Shown piece after piece: positions 27,176 to 36,099 of a DNA stretch of 64,000 nucleotides; positions within the stretch are counted from its first letter, which is position 1; each line of letters opens with the position of its first letter. The DNA lies in the NCBI GenBank assembly GCA_019422065.1, contig JAHZEA010000010.1, forward strand, positions 1-64,000, written 5' to 3'. A model generated the notes under the pieces. It was not told the origin of the DNA. It was given only the letters and a program-made list of their open reading frames with translations, and ran no database searches. The translations under genes and the position numbers were made by a program. This DNA is from Lachnospiraceae bacterium. GTDB taxonomy: Bacteria > Bacillota > Clostridia > Lachnospirales > Anaerotignaceae.

Positions 27176-27625
27176 ATGAGTCTGGGAAACAGTTTATACA
27201 AAGCAAGAAAAAATAACGGACTGTCACAGGAATTTGTTGCAGAAAAATTAGGCGTAAGCCGTCAGACAATATCCAAGTGGGAAACTGATGAAACGGTTCC
27301 TGACATATATCAAGCCAAAAGGCTTTCTGTTTTATACCGCTTATCTTTAGACCAGCTTATAGATTTTGATATTGAGCTAAAAGAAATAGAGCGTATAATT
27401 GAAAATACAAGCGAAGAAAATCAAAAAAGAATTGACTGGAATAAAGTTTGGGCAAAAAAATACCCTATTTTAACTGCTTACAAAAATACAGTTGACATTA
27501 AAAAGTATGCTGTGCCTATTTCGCAAATGCTGGATGATTTAAAAAAACAATACGGCTACAGCAATACAGACGCATGCTTGGTTCTAAAAGATATACTTGC
27601 TGATGTATGGAAAAGTAAAAAATAA
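27176..27625 (+). CDS. Xre family HTH regulator
   Basis: A 149-residue protein. Residues 6-60 form an Xre/Cro helix-turn-helix (KARKNNGLSQEFVAEKLGV, then TISKWETDETVPD); the C-terminal 85 residues are not recognised and hold no transmembrane segment. Strong AGGAGG site. Stand-alone gene, divergent from the GH3 lipoprotein. Target unknown. Confidence 0.85.
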   Translation: MSLGNSLYKARKNNGLSQEFVAEKLGVSRQTISKWETDETVPDIYQAKRLSVLYRLSLDQLIDFDIELKEIERIIENTSEENQKRIDWNKVWAKKYPILTAYKNTVDIKKYAVPISQMLDDLKKQYGYSNTDACLVLKDILADVWKSKK

Positions 27626-27626
27626 A

Positions 27627-27680
27627 AAATGCCTTTGGCTGTTTATTTTAACACAATCAGTCAAAGGCATTAAGTTTTTA
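27627..27680 (+). terminator. terminator after the Xre gene
   Basis: AATGCCTTTG / CAAAGGCATT stem, 24-base loop and a following T-rich run; also positioned to end the convergent EamA transcript. Confidence 0.6.
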
Positions 27681-27681
27681 T

Positions 27682-28551
27682 TTAATTAGAGCTTTTTTCA
27701 TTCCACAGCGTAAAGCCAAGAATTAAAGCGCCGCCTATAAGCTGCTGCAAAGAAATATGCTCTCCAAGAATTACAGCCGAAATAATAACAGCCGTAAGAG
27801 GGTCTATATAGCTTAATATAGCAGCCTGCTGGCCTTTTAAATCTTTAAGTGCTGAAAAATACAGGCAATATGTAATACCAGTATGTATAAGGCCCACTGT
27901 AAGCAGGCAGGCCCAGCCGGTAAAGTTAAGCTCATTTAAGTGCATGCCGCCTGTAAGCGCAACATAAGGCACAAGCACAATAATTGCGGCAAAAAACTGT
28001 AAGAGTGTACGGTGTATTCCGCCCACATTTTTAATAAATTTATTTAATATAATAACTGCCGCATAAAACACAGCAGCTCCAAGACCGAAAATAATTCCCA
28101 ATAAATCATTGCCGCCAAAACCGGCTTTGCCTACGCCAATTATTAGTATTAAGCCTAAGGTTGACATTATAAAACATATTATCTGTTTTTTATTTAGTTT
28201 TTCATGGAACAAAAACGGACACACTACAGTTACTATAACCGGTGCAAAGTAGTAGCTTAATGTTGCCGCCGATATTGTTGTATATTTATACGCCTGAAAA
28301 AGAAGTATCCAGTTAAAACCCATTGCTATACCGGATATTAAAAGCAGCGGTATTTCTTTTTTAATGCCTTTAAGCGGTATTGTCTGCTTTGTAGCAGTAA
28401 GATATACAATAATTAATAATGAAGCCAAAATTGCTCTGTATAACGCCAGTTCACCTGATGAAACCGAAATGTTTCTTGTAAAAACACCCAATGTTCCAAA
28501 AACCAGCATTGAAATAATAAGCATAGCTTTGGCGTTTAATCTCTTTTCCAT
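27682..28551 (-). CDS. EamA/DMT family transporter (second copy)
   Basis: About 289 residues, ten hydrophobic segments in two EamA repeats; LNAKAMLIISMLVFGTLGVFTRN is a typical start and YIDPLTAVIISAVILGE the typical ninth-helix motif. It is only distantly similar to the copy at 9044. An in-frame TTG lies at 28563, but ATG 28551 follows a GGGGGAAGG ribosome site and is preferred. It is preceded by an intrinsic terminator in its own leader (28587-28626), so expression is likely controlled by attenuation. Confidence 0.85.
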   Translation of the reverse strand: MEKRLNAKAMLIISMLVFGTLGVFTRNISVSSGELALYRAILASLLIIVYLTATKQTIPLKGIKKEIPLLLISGIAMGFNWILLFQAYKYTTISAATLSYYFAPVIVTVVCPFLFHEKLNKKQIICFIMSTLGLILIIGVGKAGFGGNDLLGIIFGLGAAVFYAAVIILNKFIKNVGGIHRTLLQFFAAIIVLVPYVALTGGMHLNELNFTGWACLLTVGLIHTGITYCLYFSALKDLKGQQAAILSYIDPLTAVIISAVILGEHISLQQLIGGALILGFTLWNEKSSN

Positions 28552-28586
28552 ACCTTCCCCCAAATTTAAGATATTTTAGATACAAA

Positions 28587-28680
28587 TAAAAAGCTCTCTG
28601 CCAACTAAATGGTTTAGGAGAGCTTTAATATATCTGTTATACATTAAATAACAGTTTGTATCGCCACTTGCCAAGTTGAT
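28587..28680 (-). promoter_or_regulatory. terminator-bearing leader of the EamA gene, unclassified
   Basis: Reading the minus strand: a small palindrome (CTTGGCAAG, 28676-28668), a 7-base-pair hairpin (CTGTTAT/ATAACAG, 28654-28634), then a 9-base-pair stem AAAGCTCTC/GAGAGCTTT with a U-run (28626-28587), about 36 bases before the ATG. This is the layout of a riboswitch or attenuator. I could not match it to TPP, SAM, purine, guanidine-I, preQ1 or T-box consensus sequences. Confidence 0.55.
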
Positions 28681-28893
28681 TATTATATATTTTATTTGTT
28701 TTTATAGTAAAAACTTTCACCAATACGCTAATATTTTACACACTTTTTATAACAGCTCTTTTAGTATCAAAATAGTATCATAAAAAATATAATATTGCAA
28801 GTATCCACACTTTCATATAATTCCTGCTGAAGTTAGCTTTAATTTATGTTCATTAGGACAGCTTATATTGTTTTAATTATATACCCAATATAA

Positions 28894-28922
28894 TACCCCC
28901 GAAGCTGCAGCTTCGAGGGTTT
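28894..28922 (-). terminator. asrC terminator
   Basis: Perfect 16-base palindrome CGAAGCTGCAGCTTCG extended by CCC/GGG, followed on the minus strand by an AT-rich run, 16 bases after the asrC stop. Confidence 0.75.
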
Positions 28923-28937
28923 AATAAAATAAATATA

Positions 28938-30005
28938 TCAGTCTTTTGGACCGGCAGTATGATGCATGGATAAAGGTTTAACATTAAAGTTGGAGCGATA
29001 CTCTGTTTCATGCCAGAACATATCCTCAGCCACCAAACACTCAGGATTCAACTCCACACCATCAAGAATAATTTCCTTAAACTTTTTGTAACCAGCCCGG
29101 TCAATAAGATGACCGCCATGCAGGTATTCAGGTTTGTAATCCATAACCCATGCAGAAAATTTCTGCCAGTTCTTCAGCACGCCAAGAATTACGTCTTCTG
29201 TAGCCCAATTAAGGAACATCTTTCCGGTACGAGGTGTCTGACGGCCTGTACGGCCACCCAGTATCACACGGTAAAACTTTGTTTCCTGTCGAGTCCAAGC
29301 ACTAGTAGGACAAGCACGTACGCACTCACCACAGCCAACGCAACAGCAGGCATCTTTCTCTACCTTACCAATGGCAGTATTGGCCGTCAAAACCCGGGTA
29401 GCACCATTCTGACATGCTCGAACACAGGCACCACAGGCAATACAGCGCTCAGGATGGTATGTCATACGTGCTACACCGATTATGCCAAAATCGCACAGGT
29501 GGGCCTTATTACAGTCATTAGGGCAACCGGCTATATTAATCTTAATATGATAATGGCTAGGGAAGATTATAGGTTCAATCTTCCGGGCCAACTCAAATGT
29601 ATTGCAGTTGCCGCAAATACAGTGATAGTTACCTATACAGGCAGTTATATTGCGGGCGCCAATGGTAGGATAACCCTCTTTTGGATCCCATGGATGAGGC
29701 TCATGGGCAATAGTATCCATGTCTACATTGCAGAGCTGAGCGTCCACTTCCTTGATGTAAGTCTGAAGGTAATCGTTGACTGCCGGGATGTTCTCATAAG
29801 AAATACCGGTAATATCAAAAGTCTGCCGGGTACCAAAGTGAAAATTTCCGTCTCCCCAATTCTTGGCAATATGCTCCACATAGCTAAGATACTTGGCATC
29901 CACAGTACCTCCTGGCACGCGCATCTGCAACATGAACTCTCCGGGAACTTTCGACTGCCGATAACAGTTCAGTCGGACTTTTTTAATGTTAATGTCTTGA
30001 TTCAT
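28938..30005 (-). CDS. asrC: anaerobic sulfite reductase subunit C
   Basis: A 355-residue siroheme and Fe-S subunit that reduces sulfite to sulfide with electrons from AsrA/AsrB. Seen: a nitrite/sulfite reductase N-terminal half (FHFGTRQTFDI), the siroheme/4Fe-4S cysteine set (CIGNYHCICGNC and AGCPNDCNKAHL), and two ferredoxin-type clusters (CIACGACVRACQ and CVGCGECVRACP). Third gene of asrABC, 18 bases after asrB. Codon use (CGG/CGC Arg, ACC/ACT Thr, CTG Leu) differs strongly from neighbouring genes, which prefer AGA, ACA and CTT, suggesting acquisition by transfer. Confidence 0.96.
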   Translation of the reverse strand: MNQDINIKKVRLNCYRQSKVPGEFMLQMRVPGGTVDAKYLSYVEHIAKNWGDGNFHFGTRQTFDITGISYENIPAVNDYLQTYIKEVDAQLCNVDMDTIAHEPHPWDPKEGYPTIGARNITACIGNYHCICGNCNTFELARKIEPIIFPSHYHIKINIAGCPNDCNKAHLCDFGIIGVARMTYHPERCIACGACVRACQNGATRVLTANTAIGKVEKDACCCVGCGECVRACPTSAWTRQETKFYRVILGGRTGRQTPRTGKMFLNWATEDVILGVLKNWQKFSAWVMDYKPEYLHGGHLIDRAGYKKFKEIILDGVELNPECLVAEDMFWHETEYRSNFNVKPLSMHHTAGPKD

Positions 30006-30023
30006 CCTATACCCGCTCCTTTC

Positions 30024-30821
30024 TCAGTCAATCAAATCCCGAGCCACTGTATAAGGGAATACAGGACCGTCGAGACACACGTATACCTCATCAATACGAC
30101 AATGTCCGCACTTGCCTACAGCGCAGGACATTTTTCGTTCAAAACTCATATATACCTTTTCCGGCTCCACACCTTGATTCATCAAAGCCAAACCGGTAAA
30201 CTTCATCATAGGCGGAGGACCTACCACTACTACAACATATTCACCTTTAAATGTATCAAATGGGATTTCCGGTACAAATGTTGTTACCAAACCAGTACGC
30301 CAGCCTTCCATGGTATCATTGTCCAATGCATAGATAGTAGAGAACTTTTTCTTCCATTCCTCCAACTCATTGTGAAACACAATGCCCTCTGCATTCTTGA
30401 AGCCAGAAATCAAATGAACCGACCGTACATATCCAGGTGTTTCGGCCAGCATATTAAGCATGGAACGAACAGGTGCAAGGCCAGTGCCACCAGTTATAAC
30501 CACAAGATGCTTGTTGCGGAACTGCTCAACAGGCCAACCTTTGCCATATGGTCCACGCAGGAACAATGTATCCCCAGCTTCCTTCTGAAAAATAACATTA
30601 GTAACCTTGCCCACGGAGCGAATTGTAAACTCCAGCCATCCGTCTCCCTGTGCAGATACAGAAATTGGAGCCTCACCTATCATAGGAATAGACAGCTGCA
30701 TAAACTGGCCATGAGCAGGCTTTACATCGCTGGCTACACGGAATGTCCACTCGTGAAGACTTTCTTTTTTGACACTCAGGATTGTACATGCCTGAGGCTG
30801 AACAGGATTAATCATAAGCAC
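30024..30821 (-). CDS. asrB: anaerobic sulfite reductase subunit B
   Basis: A 265-residue ferredoxin-NADP reductase-fold subunit: an FAD-binding barrel (FMQLSIPMIGEAPIS, LRGPYGKGWP), an NAD(P) domain (GGTGLAPVRSMLNM, VVVVGPPPMM), and a C-terminal 2Fe-2S motif (CAVGKCGHCRID, then VCLDGPVF). It passes electrons from NAD(P)H towards AsrA/AsrC. It lies 12 bases after asrA and shares the operon's foreign codon pattern. Confidence 0.96.
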   Translation of the reverse strand: MLMINPVQPQACTILSVKKESLHEWTFRVASDVKPAHGQFMQLSIPMIGEAPISVSAQGDGWLEFTIRSVGKVTNVIFQKEAGDTLFLRGPYGKGWPVEQFRNKHLVVITGGTGLAPVRSMLNMLAETPGYVRSVHLISGFKNAEGIVFHNELEEWKKKFSTIYALDNDTMEGWRTGLVTTFVPEIPFDTFKGEYVVVVVGPPPMMKFTGLALMNQGVEPEKVYMSFERKMSCAVGKCGHCRIDEVYVCLDGPVFPYTVARDLID

Positions 30822-30833
30822 AAACCTCCTATC

Positions 30834-31868
30834 CTATCGGTCCAAAGCGGCCCGGATTTCATCCGCAGCAGCACTAACCTTGTTGACAGTAGCAGAAATA
30901 GAAATAAGCTCAGGACAACGCCGCGTACAACGGCCACAACCTACGCACATATGTTCCTCACCAAATCGTGCTTTGTAATCATAAAACTTATGAAGTACCT
31001 TATAGCGCATACGTTCAGCAGCTGTGGAGCGGAATTCCTTCTGCCCAGCCATTTGATCAAAACCGGCAATCTGACAGGAGGCCGAAACCCGGCGGCGCTC
31101 CCCAACCTCAGGGTTATCCCCATATATAACATCCCGGGTAGTAAAGCATGTACAAGTGGAACAAGCTATAGTACAAGCCCCGCATGAAATACAGCGGCTG
31201 TTGTACTCCTGCCATACAGGATGTGTCTTGAGAGCCTTACGGACATTTTTATCACTGAGGTCAGGAACTGTGACCTTCAGCTCATTTTCCTCCACAAAAG
31301 TATGGGTATAATCTGTCTGTGGCATTCCTTCAAAATAAGGAACAAACTCCTCATCAACCACTTGAACCAGAAGTCCCTCTTGTGAAAACTTCAAGGCCAG
31401 AGCATAATCATTGGTACGATTAGAGCCCATAGACACGCAGAAGCATGTGTCATCGCCGCCGTTACAGTCCATAACAGCAAATTTTACTAACTTCCTCATT
31501 CGAGAGTAGTATAAGTCGTCATAGCCTCCATTGCCAGCATAGATACGACCTTGAACCCGCTGGGCATTAATATCACAAGGACGAGCCAGAAGCAAAATCG
31601 GCTTTGTCTTTACCTTACTGGCCCGGTATTCATCTTCAGTAAAGTAGAAAATAGCCTGTTGGATAGGGGTGATTACTTCCTTGGCCGGATAATCGGATTT
31701 TATATCCCAAACAATATCGGCAAAGGAATTTACCTCGGCATACCGTATAATATCGGTATCAGAGTAACGTCCCTGCTTAGGGAATTTTTTTGGTGCATAG
31801 ATACGGTAGTCTCGCTGCAATGCATGCAGCACGGTGTTCGCCTGAGAGACAGAAAGTGAAAAGCCCAT
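30834..31868 (-). CDS. asrA: anaerobic sulfite reductase subunit A
   Basis: About 344 residues, the ferredoxin-like electron-transfer subunit. Two 4Fe-4S motifs: CISCGACTIACSTCTCF (about 225-240) and CVGCGRCTRRCPELI (about 305-318). ATG 31868 follows GGGAGG; the frame extends upstream to 31898 without a better start. First gene of asrABC. Like the other asr genes it stands out by GC-richer codons. Confidence 0.95.
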   Translation of the reverse strand: MGFSLSVSQANTVLHALQRDYRIYAPKKFPKQGRYSDTDIIRYAEVNSFADIVWDIKSDYPAKEVITPIQQAIFYFTEDEYRASKVKTKPILLLARPCDINAQRVQGRIYAGNGGYDDLYYSRMRKLVKFAVMDCNGGDDTCFCVSMGSNRTNDYALALKFSQEGLLVQVVDEEFVPYFEGMPQTDYTHTFVEENELKVTVPDLSDKNVRKALKTHPVWQEYNSRCISCGACTIACSTCTCFTTRDVIYGDNPEVGERRRVSASCQIAGFDQMAGQKEFRSTAAERMRYKVLHKFYDYKARFGEEHMCVGCGRCTRRCPELISISATVNKVSAAADEIRAALDR

Positions 31869-31986
31869 ATTCGTTACCTCCCTGATATAGTGTGCCATTG
31901 AAAACTATCCGCGTTGTAACTGGTTGGCAATAATTCTAATATTACATCAGCTCCACAGACAATTTTCATATAATATAACCAATATT

Positions 31987-32015
31987 AGTATAACATATTC
32001 TCAGTTGACTGAAAA
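31987..32015 (-). promoter_or_regulatory. probable asrABC promoter
   Basis: On the minus strand TTTTCA (32015-32010) and TATACT (31992-31987) with a 17-base spacer, giving a leader of about 110 bases before asrA. Confidence 0.5.
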
Positions 32016-32686
32016 GTTTTACAGTCACAAAAAAACAAAAAATCCTAATGTTGTAGATAATGTTATGAAAAACAATTTAGACTTGATGTATTATCTTAAA
32101 TAAGTTTCTGTAACTGGAATCTTGAAACAGTTGCATTTAAGTAAAGTCCTAAAACTCACCAAAGCTATGATATAAGTAATGCATAAGAAGGCAAAAAATT
32201 TAATACAACAAAAGATTAAAAACAGGTATCACTCAGTTATATATTTCATACTACAGTCTTATTGGCGTAATAATAGCAAAAAATCCAGCTCTGATTTATA
32301 CTGGGAAGCTGTAATAGACGAATATCTGTTGAGCCTGCATTCTATAGTATCTGTGAATCTGTAAAGAAAAATGCAGAACTCAAACATATTGACACAAATG
32401 TTTATTTCGTGTGCCTTTTTTTCCGAAGAATAGAACTAAATAAAAAAAAGCTCTAAACCAGAAATGGAACGTATTCAAAGAATTTCATCCCAAAACTTGG
32501 CATAGAGCCGAAAAACCTTACTGACTTCTCTTTCCAATTTTAGAAACAGTTTATCAGTAAGGTTTTTATGTTATAGAAACAATATTTTATTTAAAGAATT
32601 TTGCAATAACGCCGCCATTTTGTTGCCAAAAAACAAGATAATTTACTTGGAATTGGCATAAATACTGGTATTATTTTTGCAAAATC
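32016..32686. other. gene-poor region between asrA and guaA with two long inverted repeats
   Basis: No convincing gene. A 61-codon frame at 32179-32364 lacks a ribosome site. Two hairpins lie at 32449-32508 (GCTCTA/TAGAGC, strong T-run on the minus strand) and 32511-32567 (AAAAACCTTACTGA / TCAGTAAGGTTTTT). The minus-strand sequence from 32508 begins GGCTCTATGCCAAG, which resembles the GGCTCTTTG-type ends of ISL3-family insertion sequences, but no second end or transposase remains, so a mobile-element remnant is only a possibility. Confidence 0.4.
32511..32568 (-). terminator. 14-base-pair stem, possible guaA terminator
   Basis: Perfect AAAAACCTTACTGA / TCAGTAAGGTTTTT arms with a loop of about 29 bases; a short T-run follows on either strand. 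It lies 119 bases beyond the guaA stop. Confidence 0.5.
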
Positions 32687-34225
32687 TTACTCCCACTCTA
32701 TTGTAGCTGGTGGTTTACTTGTTATATCATACACTATTCTGTTAATGTGTTTAACCTCATTAACAATTCTAATGCTTATTTTGTCAAGAACTTCATAAGG
32801 TATTCTTGCCCAGTCAGCTGTCATAAAGTCACTTGTTGTTACGCCTCTTAAAGCAAGTGTATAATCGTATGTTCTGCCGTCACCCATAACGCCTACTGAG
32901 CGCATGTCTGTAATTACGGCAAAATACTGATTAATGCTTCTGTCAAGGCCGGCATTGGCTATCTCCTCACGGAATATAGCGTCAGCTTCTCTTAAAATAG
33001 CAAGCTTTTCTTCTGTAACCTCGCCTATAACTCTTATACCAAGACCAGGGCCTGGGAATGGCTGTCTCCAAACAAGATAATCCGGAAGACCAAGCTCCTT
33101 ACCCATCTGTCTTACTTCGTCTTTAAACAACATTCTTAAAGGCTCTATAAGCTCTTTAAAATCAACAACAGAAGGAAGTCCGCCTACATTGTGGTGTGAC
33201 TTAATAACAGCACTGTCACCAAGACCGCTTTCTATAACGTCAGGATAAATTGTACCCTGAACAAGGAAATCAACCTTGCCTATTTTCTTGGCTTCGCCTT
33301 CAAACACTCTTATAAATTCCTCGCCTATTATTTTTCTCTTTCTCTCCGGCTCTGTAACACCTTTAAGCTTGCTGAGGAATCTTTCCTGTGCGTTTGCTCT
33401 TACAAAGTTTGCGTCAAAAGCGCCTTTAAATGCAGCTTCTACCTCGTCGCCTTCGTTCTTTCTCATAAGGCCGTTATCTACAAAAACGCATGTAAGCTGT
33501 TTGCCTATTGCCTTGCTCATAAGAGCTGCAACAACGCTGGAGTCAACACCGCCGGAAAGAGCACAGAGAGCTTTTCCGTCGCCTACTGTTTCACGTATCT
33601 GTTTAATCTGTGACTCAATGTATCCTGTCATTGTCCAGTCACCACTACAACCACATACATCAAAAAGAAATTTAGCAAGCATGTCTTTGCCCTTTGGTGT
33701 ATGGTTAACTTCCGGGTGGAACTGTGTGCCGTAAAGCTTTCTTTCAACACATTCCATAGCTGCTGTAGGACATGCAGGTGATGTAGCAGTTACCTTAAAG
33801 CCTTCTGGTACCTGTGAAATAAAATCAGTATGGCTCATCCAGCAAATCTGGTCTTCCTCAAGGCCTTTAAAAAGTACTGTGTCAGTATTAAGCTTAACTT
33901 CTGTTTTGCCATACTCACTTTTTTCTGAAGCGTCGCAAACTGTTCCGCCAAGGGTATAAGCCATAAGCTGGCAGCCGTAGCAGATACCTAAAACCGGTAT
34001 TCCCAAATCAAATATTTCTTTTGTAATGTGCGGCGACTTTTCATCGTAAACGCTGTTAGGTCCGCCTGTAAATATAAGACCCTTTGGATTTAAAGCCTTT
34101 ATCTCCTCTAAAGGCATAGTATACGGCTTAACCTCGCAGTATACATGACATTCTCTAACACGGCGCGCTATAAGCTGATTATACTGTCCGCCAAAATCAA
34201 GAACAATTACAAGTTCGTTTTTCAT
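32687..34225 (-). CDS. guaA: GMP synthase (glutamine-hydrolysing)
   Basis: A 512-residue enzyme converting XMP to GMP. The N-terminal class I glutaminase has the nucleophile in GICYGCQLMAY (about residue 80) and the His-Glu pair in TQFHPEVNHT. The ATP pyrophosphatase loop is ALSGGVDSSVVAAL (about 225), and the C-terminus KPPATIEWE is the conserved dimerisation tail. Length standard. It follows guaB by 14 bases, so the guaB-guaA unit makes GMP from IMP. Control probably acts at the guaB promoter. Confidence 0.97.
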   Translation of the reverse strand: MKNELVIVLDFGGQYNQLIARRVRECHVYCEVKPYTMPLEEIKALNPKGLIFTGGPNSVYDEKSPHITKEIFDLGIPVLGICYGCQLMAYTLGGTVCDASEKSEYGKTEVKLNTDTVLFKGLEEDQICWMSHTDFISQVPEGFKVTATSPACPTAAMECVERKLYGTQFHPEVNHTPKGKDMLAKFLFDVCGCSGDWTMTGYIESQIKQIRETVGDGKALCALSGGVDSSVVAALMSKAIGKQLTCVFVDNGLMRKNEGDEVEAAFKGAFDANFVRANAQERFLSKLKGVTEPERKRKIIGEEFIRVFEGEAKKIGKVDFLVQGTIYPDVIESGLGDSAVIKSHHNVGGLPSVVDFKELIEPLRMLFKDEVRQMGKELGLPDYLVWRQPFPGPGLGIRVIGEVTEEKLAILREADAIFREEIANAGLDRSINQYFAVITDMRSVGVMGDGRTYDYTLALRGVTTSDFMTADWARIPYEVLDKISIRIVNEVKHINRIVYDITSKPPATIEWE

Positions 34226-34239
34226 TGCCCTGTCCTCCG

Positions 34240-35694
34240 TTAATATTCTACACTGTAGTTAGGAGCTTCTTTTGTAGTTTGAATATCATGCGGATGGCTT
34301 TCCCTAAGTCCGGCACTAGTAATGCGCACAAACCTTCCGTTTTCTTTAAGCTCCTCTATAGTACGAGTTCCGCAATATCCCATGCCGGCTCTTAAACCGC
34401 CTAAAAGCTGGTATATTGAGTCCTCAACACTTCCTTTAAATGCTATGCGTCCTTCAACGCCTTCAGGAACAAGCTTTTTAGCGTCTTCCTGAAAATATCT
34501 GTCTTTGCTTCCCTGTTCCATTGCGGCTATTGAGCCCATGCCGCGGTATACCTTGTATTTTCTGCCCTGATAAAGCTCAGTACTTCCCGGGCTTTCCTCA
34601 CAGCCGGCAAAATAACTGCCTAACATACAAACACTGGCTCCTGCCGCTATTGCCTTAACTATATCACCGGAAAACTTTATTCCGCCGTCAGCAATAACAG
34701 GTATTCCATACGGCTTAGCCGCCTCTGCACAATCAAAAACAGCTGTAATCTGCGGCACACCTATACCGGCAACTATACGCGTTGTGCATATAGACCCCGG
34801 ACCTATACCAACCTTAATACAGTCAGCTCCTGCCTCTATAAGCGCCTTTGTAGCCTCGGCTGTAGCCACATTTCCGGCTATAAGCTGGAGAGCAGGATAA
34901 GCGTTTTTAATCTTTTTAACTGTATTAATAACATTTTGCGAATGTCCGTGAGCCGTATCTATAACAACAACATCCACTTTAGCCTCAACAAGAGCTGCAA
35001 TTCTTTCAAGAACATCCTTTGTAGCGCCTACTGCGGCACCTGCCAAAAGCCGGCCGTGTTCATCTTTTGCCGAGTTTGGATATTTAATTGCTTTTTCAAT
35101 GTCTTTTATAGTAATAAGGCCTTTTAAATAGCCTTTGCTGTTTACAATAGGTAATTTTTCTATTTTATGCTTAGTAAGTATTTCTTTGGCTTCTTCAAGG
35201 GTTGTCCCCTCAGGGGCAGTAATAAGATTATCCTTAGTCATTGCCTCGCCTATTTTGCGATTATGGTCTCTTTCAAATCTTATATCACGGTTTGTAATAA
35301 TGCCTACAAGCTTACCGTCAACTGTAATGGGCACACCCGAAATTCTGAATTTAGCCATTAACTGGTCTGCTTCGTAAACATAGTGGTCAGGAGTAAGCCA
35401 AAACGGGTCTATAATAACACCATGCTCAGAACGCTTAACCTTATCCACTTCCTCAGCCTGTTTGGCAATAGACATATTTTTATGTATAATGCCTATTCCG
35501 CCTTGTCTTGCTACGGCTATTGCCATGTTGGATTCAGTAACGGTATCCATGCCGGCACTCATAATAGGGGCATTAAGCTTTATTTTCTTAGTAAGATAAG
35601 TTGATACATCAACATCTCTTGGAAGAACATTGCTTTCAGCCGGAATTAAAAGCACATCATCAAATGTAAGGCCTTCTTTAACAAGTTTATACAT
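34240..35694 (-). CDS. guaB: inosine-5'-monophosphate dehydrogenase
   Basis: About 484 residues, oxidising IMP to XMP with NAD. TIM barrel (LTFDDVLLIPAES), two CBS domains (about 95-205: ITNRDIRF and LPIVNSKG), the active-site loop GPGSICTTRIVAGIG with catalytic Cys, and the flap MGYCGTRTIEEL. The frame could start at TTG 35700, but ATG 35694 is preferred because the GGAG site is better spaced for it and the product starts MYKLVKEGLTFDD. Operon with guaA. The promoter is bracketed by an 18-nt direct repeat. Confidence 0.96.
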   Translation of the reverse strand: MYKLVKEGLTFDDVLLIPAESNVLPRDVDVSTYLTKKIKLNAPIMSAGMDTVTESNMAIAVARQGGIGIIHKNMSIAKQAEEVDKVKRSEHGVIIDPFWLTPDHYVYEADQLMAKFRISGVPITVDGKLVGIITNRDIRFERDHNRKIGEAMTKDNLITAPEGTTLEEAKEILTKHKIEKLPIVNSKGYLKGLITIKDIEKAIKYPNSAKDEHGRLLAGAAVGATKDVLERIAALVEAKVDVVVIDTAHGHSQNVINTVKKIKNAYPALQLIAGNVATAEATKALIEAGADCIKVGIGPGSICTTRIVAGIGVPQITAVFDCAEAAKPYGIPVIADGGIKFSGDIVKAIAAGASVCMLGSYFAGCEESPGSTELYQGRKYKVYRGMGSIAAMEQGSKDRYFQEDAKKLVPEGVEGRIAFKGSVEDSIYQLLGGLRAGMGYCGTRTIEELKENGRFVRITSAGLRESHPHDIQTTKEAPNYSVEY

Positions 35695-35747
35695 TTTCAA
35701 ACCGCTCCTTTAAAAACTCACCTTATTCCTTTTGCGTTTATAAAAAT

Positions 35748-35823
35748 ATTACCTTGTCTATAGTTTATAATTTCGACATTCTATCAAAAAACATATTAAA
35801 AGTCAATTACCTTAGTCTATAGT
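35748..35823 (-). promoter_or_regulatory. guaB promoter bracketed by direct repeats
   Basis: Minus-strand promoter: TTGACT (35806-35801) and TAGAAT (35783-35778), spacer 17. Two copies of a repeat flank it: plus-strand ATTACCTTAGTCTATAGT at 35806-35823 (touching the -35) and ATTACCTTGTCTATAGT at 35748-35764 (just after the start site). They differ by a single A. This fits a regulator contacting both sites; the regulator is unknown and the sequence is not the Bacillus PurR box. Confidence 0.6.
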
Positions 35824-36099
35824 ATCACAGTAAAAAACAATTTACAATATTTCACAAAATCTAATTGATTTATTTTAAATCAAAAAGCGAATTTTTTAGT
35901 AATAGCTTAATAACCTAAAACAAATAAAAAAACAAGGCTGAATTTCAAAAATATTTTAGTTTTAATAATAATAATTTTATAATAAAACTCAAATTACATA
36001 TATCAAAATCAACCTCTTAATATAATGTAGTTAAATTTTACAAAAATTAAAAACCACAAAAAAATCTATTACATAACTAAAATTTTTAGTATAAAATAT

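Noticed and set aside
29010..31187. 725-codon open frame on the plus strand opposite asrABC
   Set aside because: It lies entirely antisense to three well-supported asr genes with intact cofactor motifs. Its His/Thr/Asn-rich product has no domain and no ribosome site. It is a by-product of the unusual composition of the operon.
32179..32364. 61-codon frame between asrA and guaA
   Set aside because: No ribosome site, no domain and no neighbour link. The AT-rich spacer makes such frames likely by chance.
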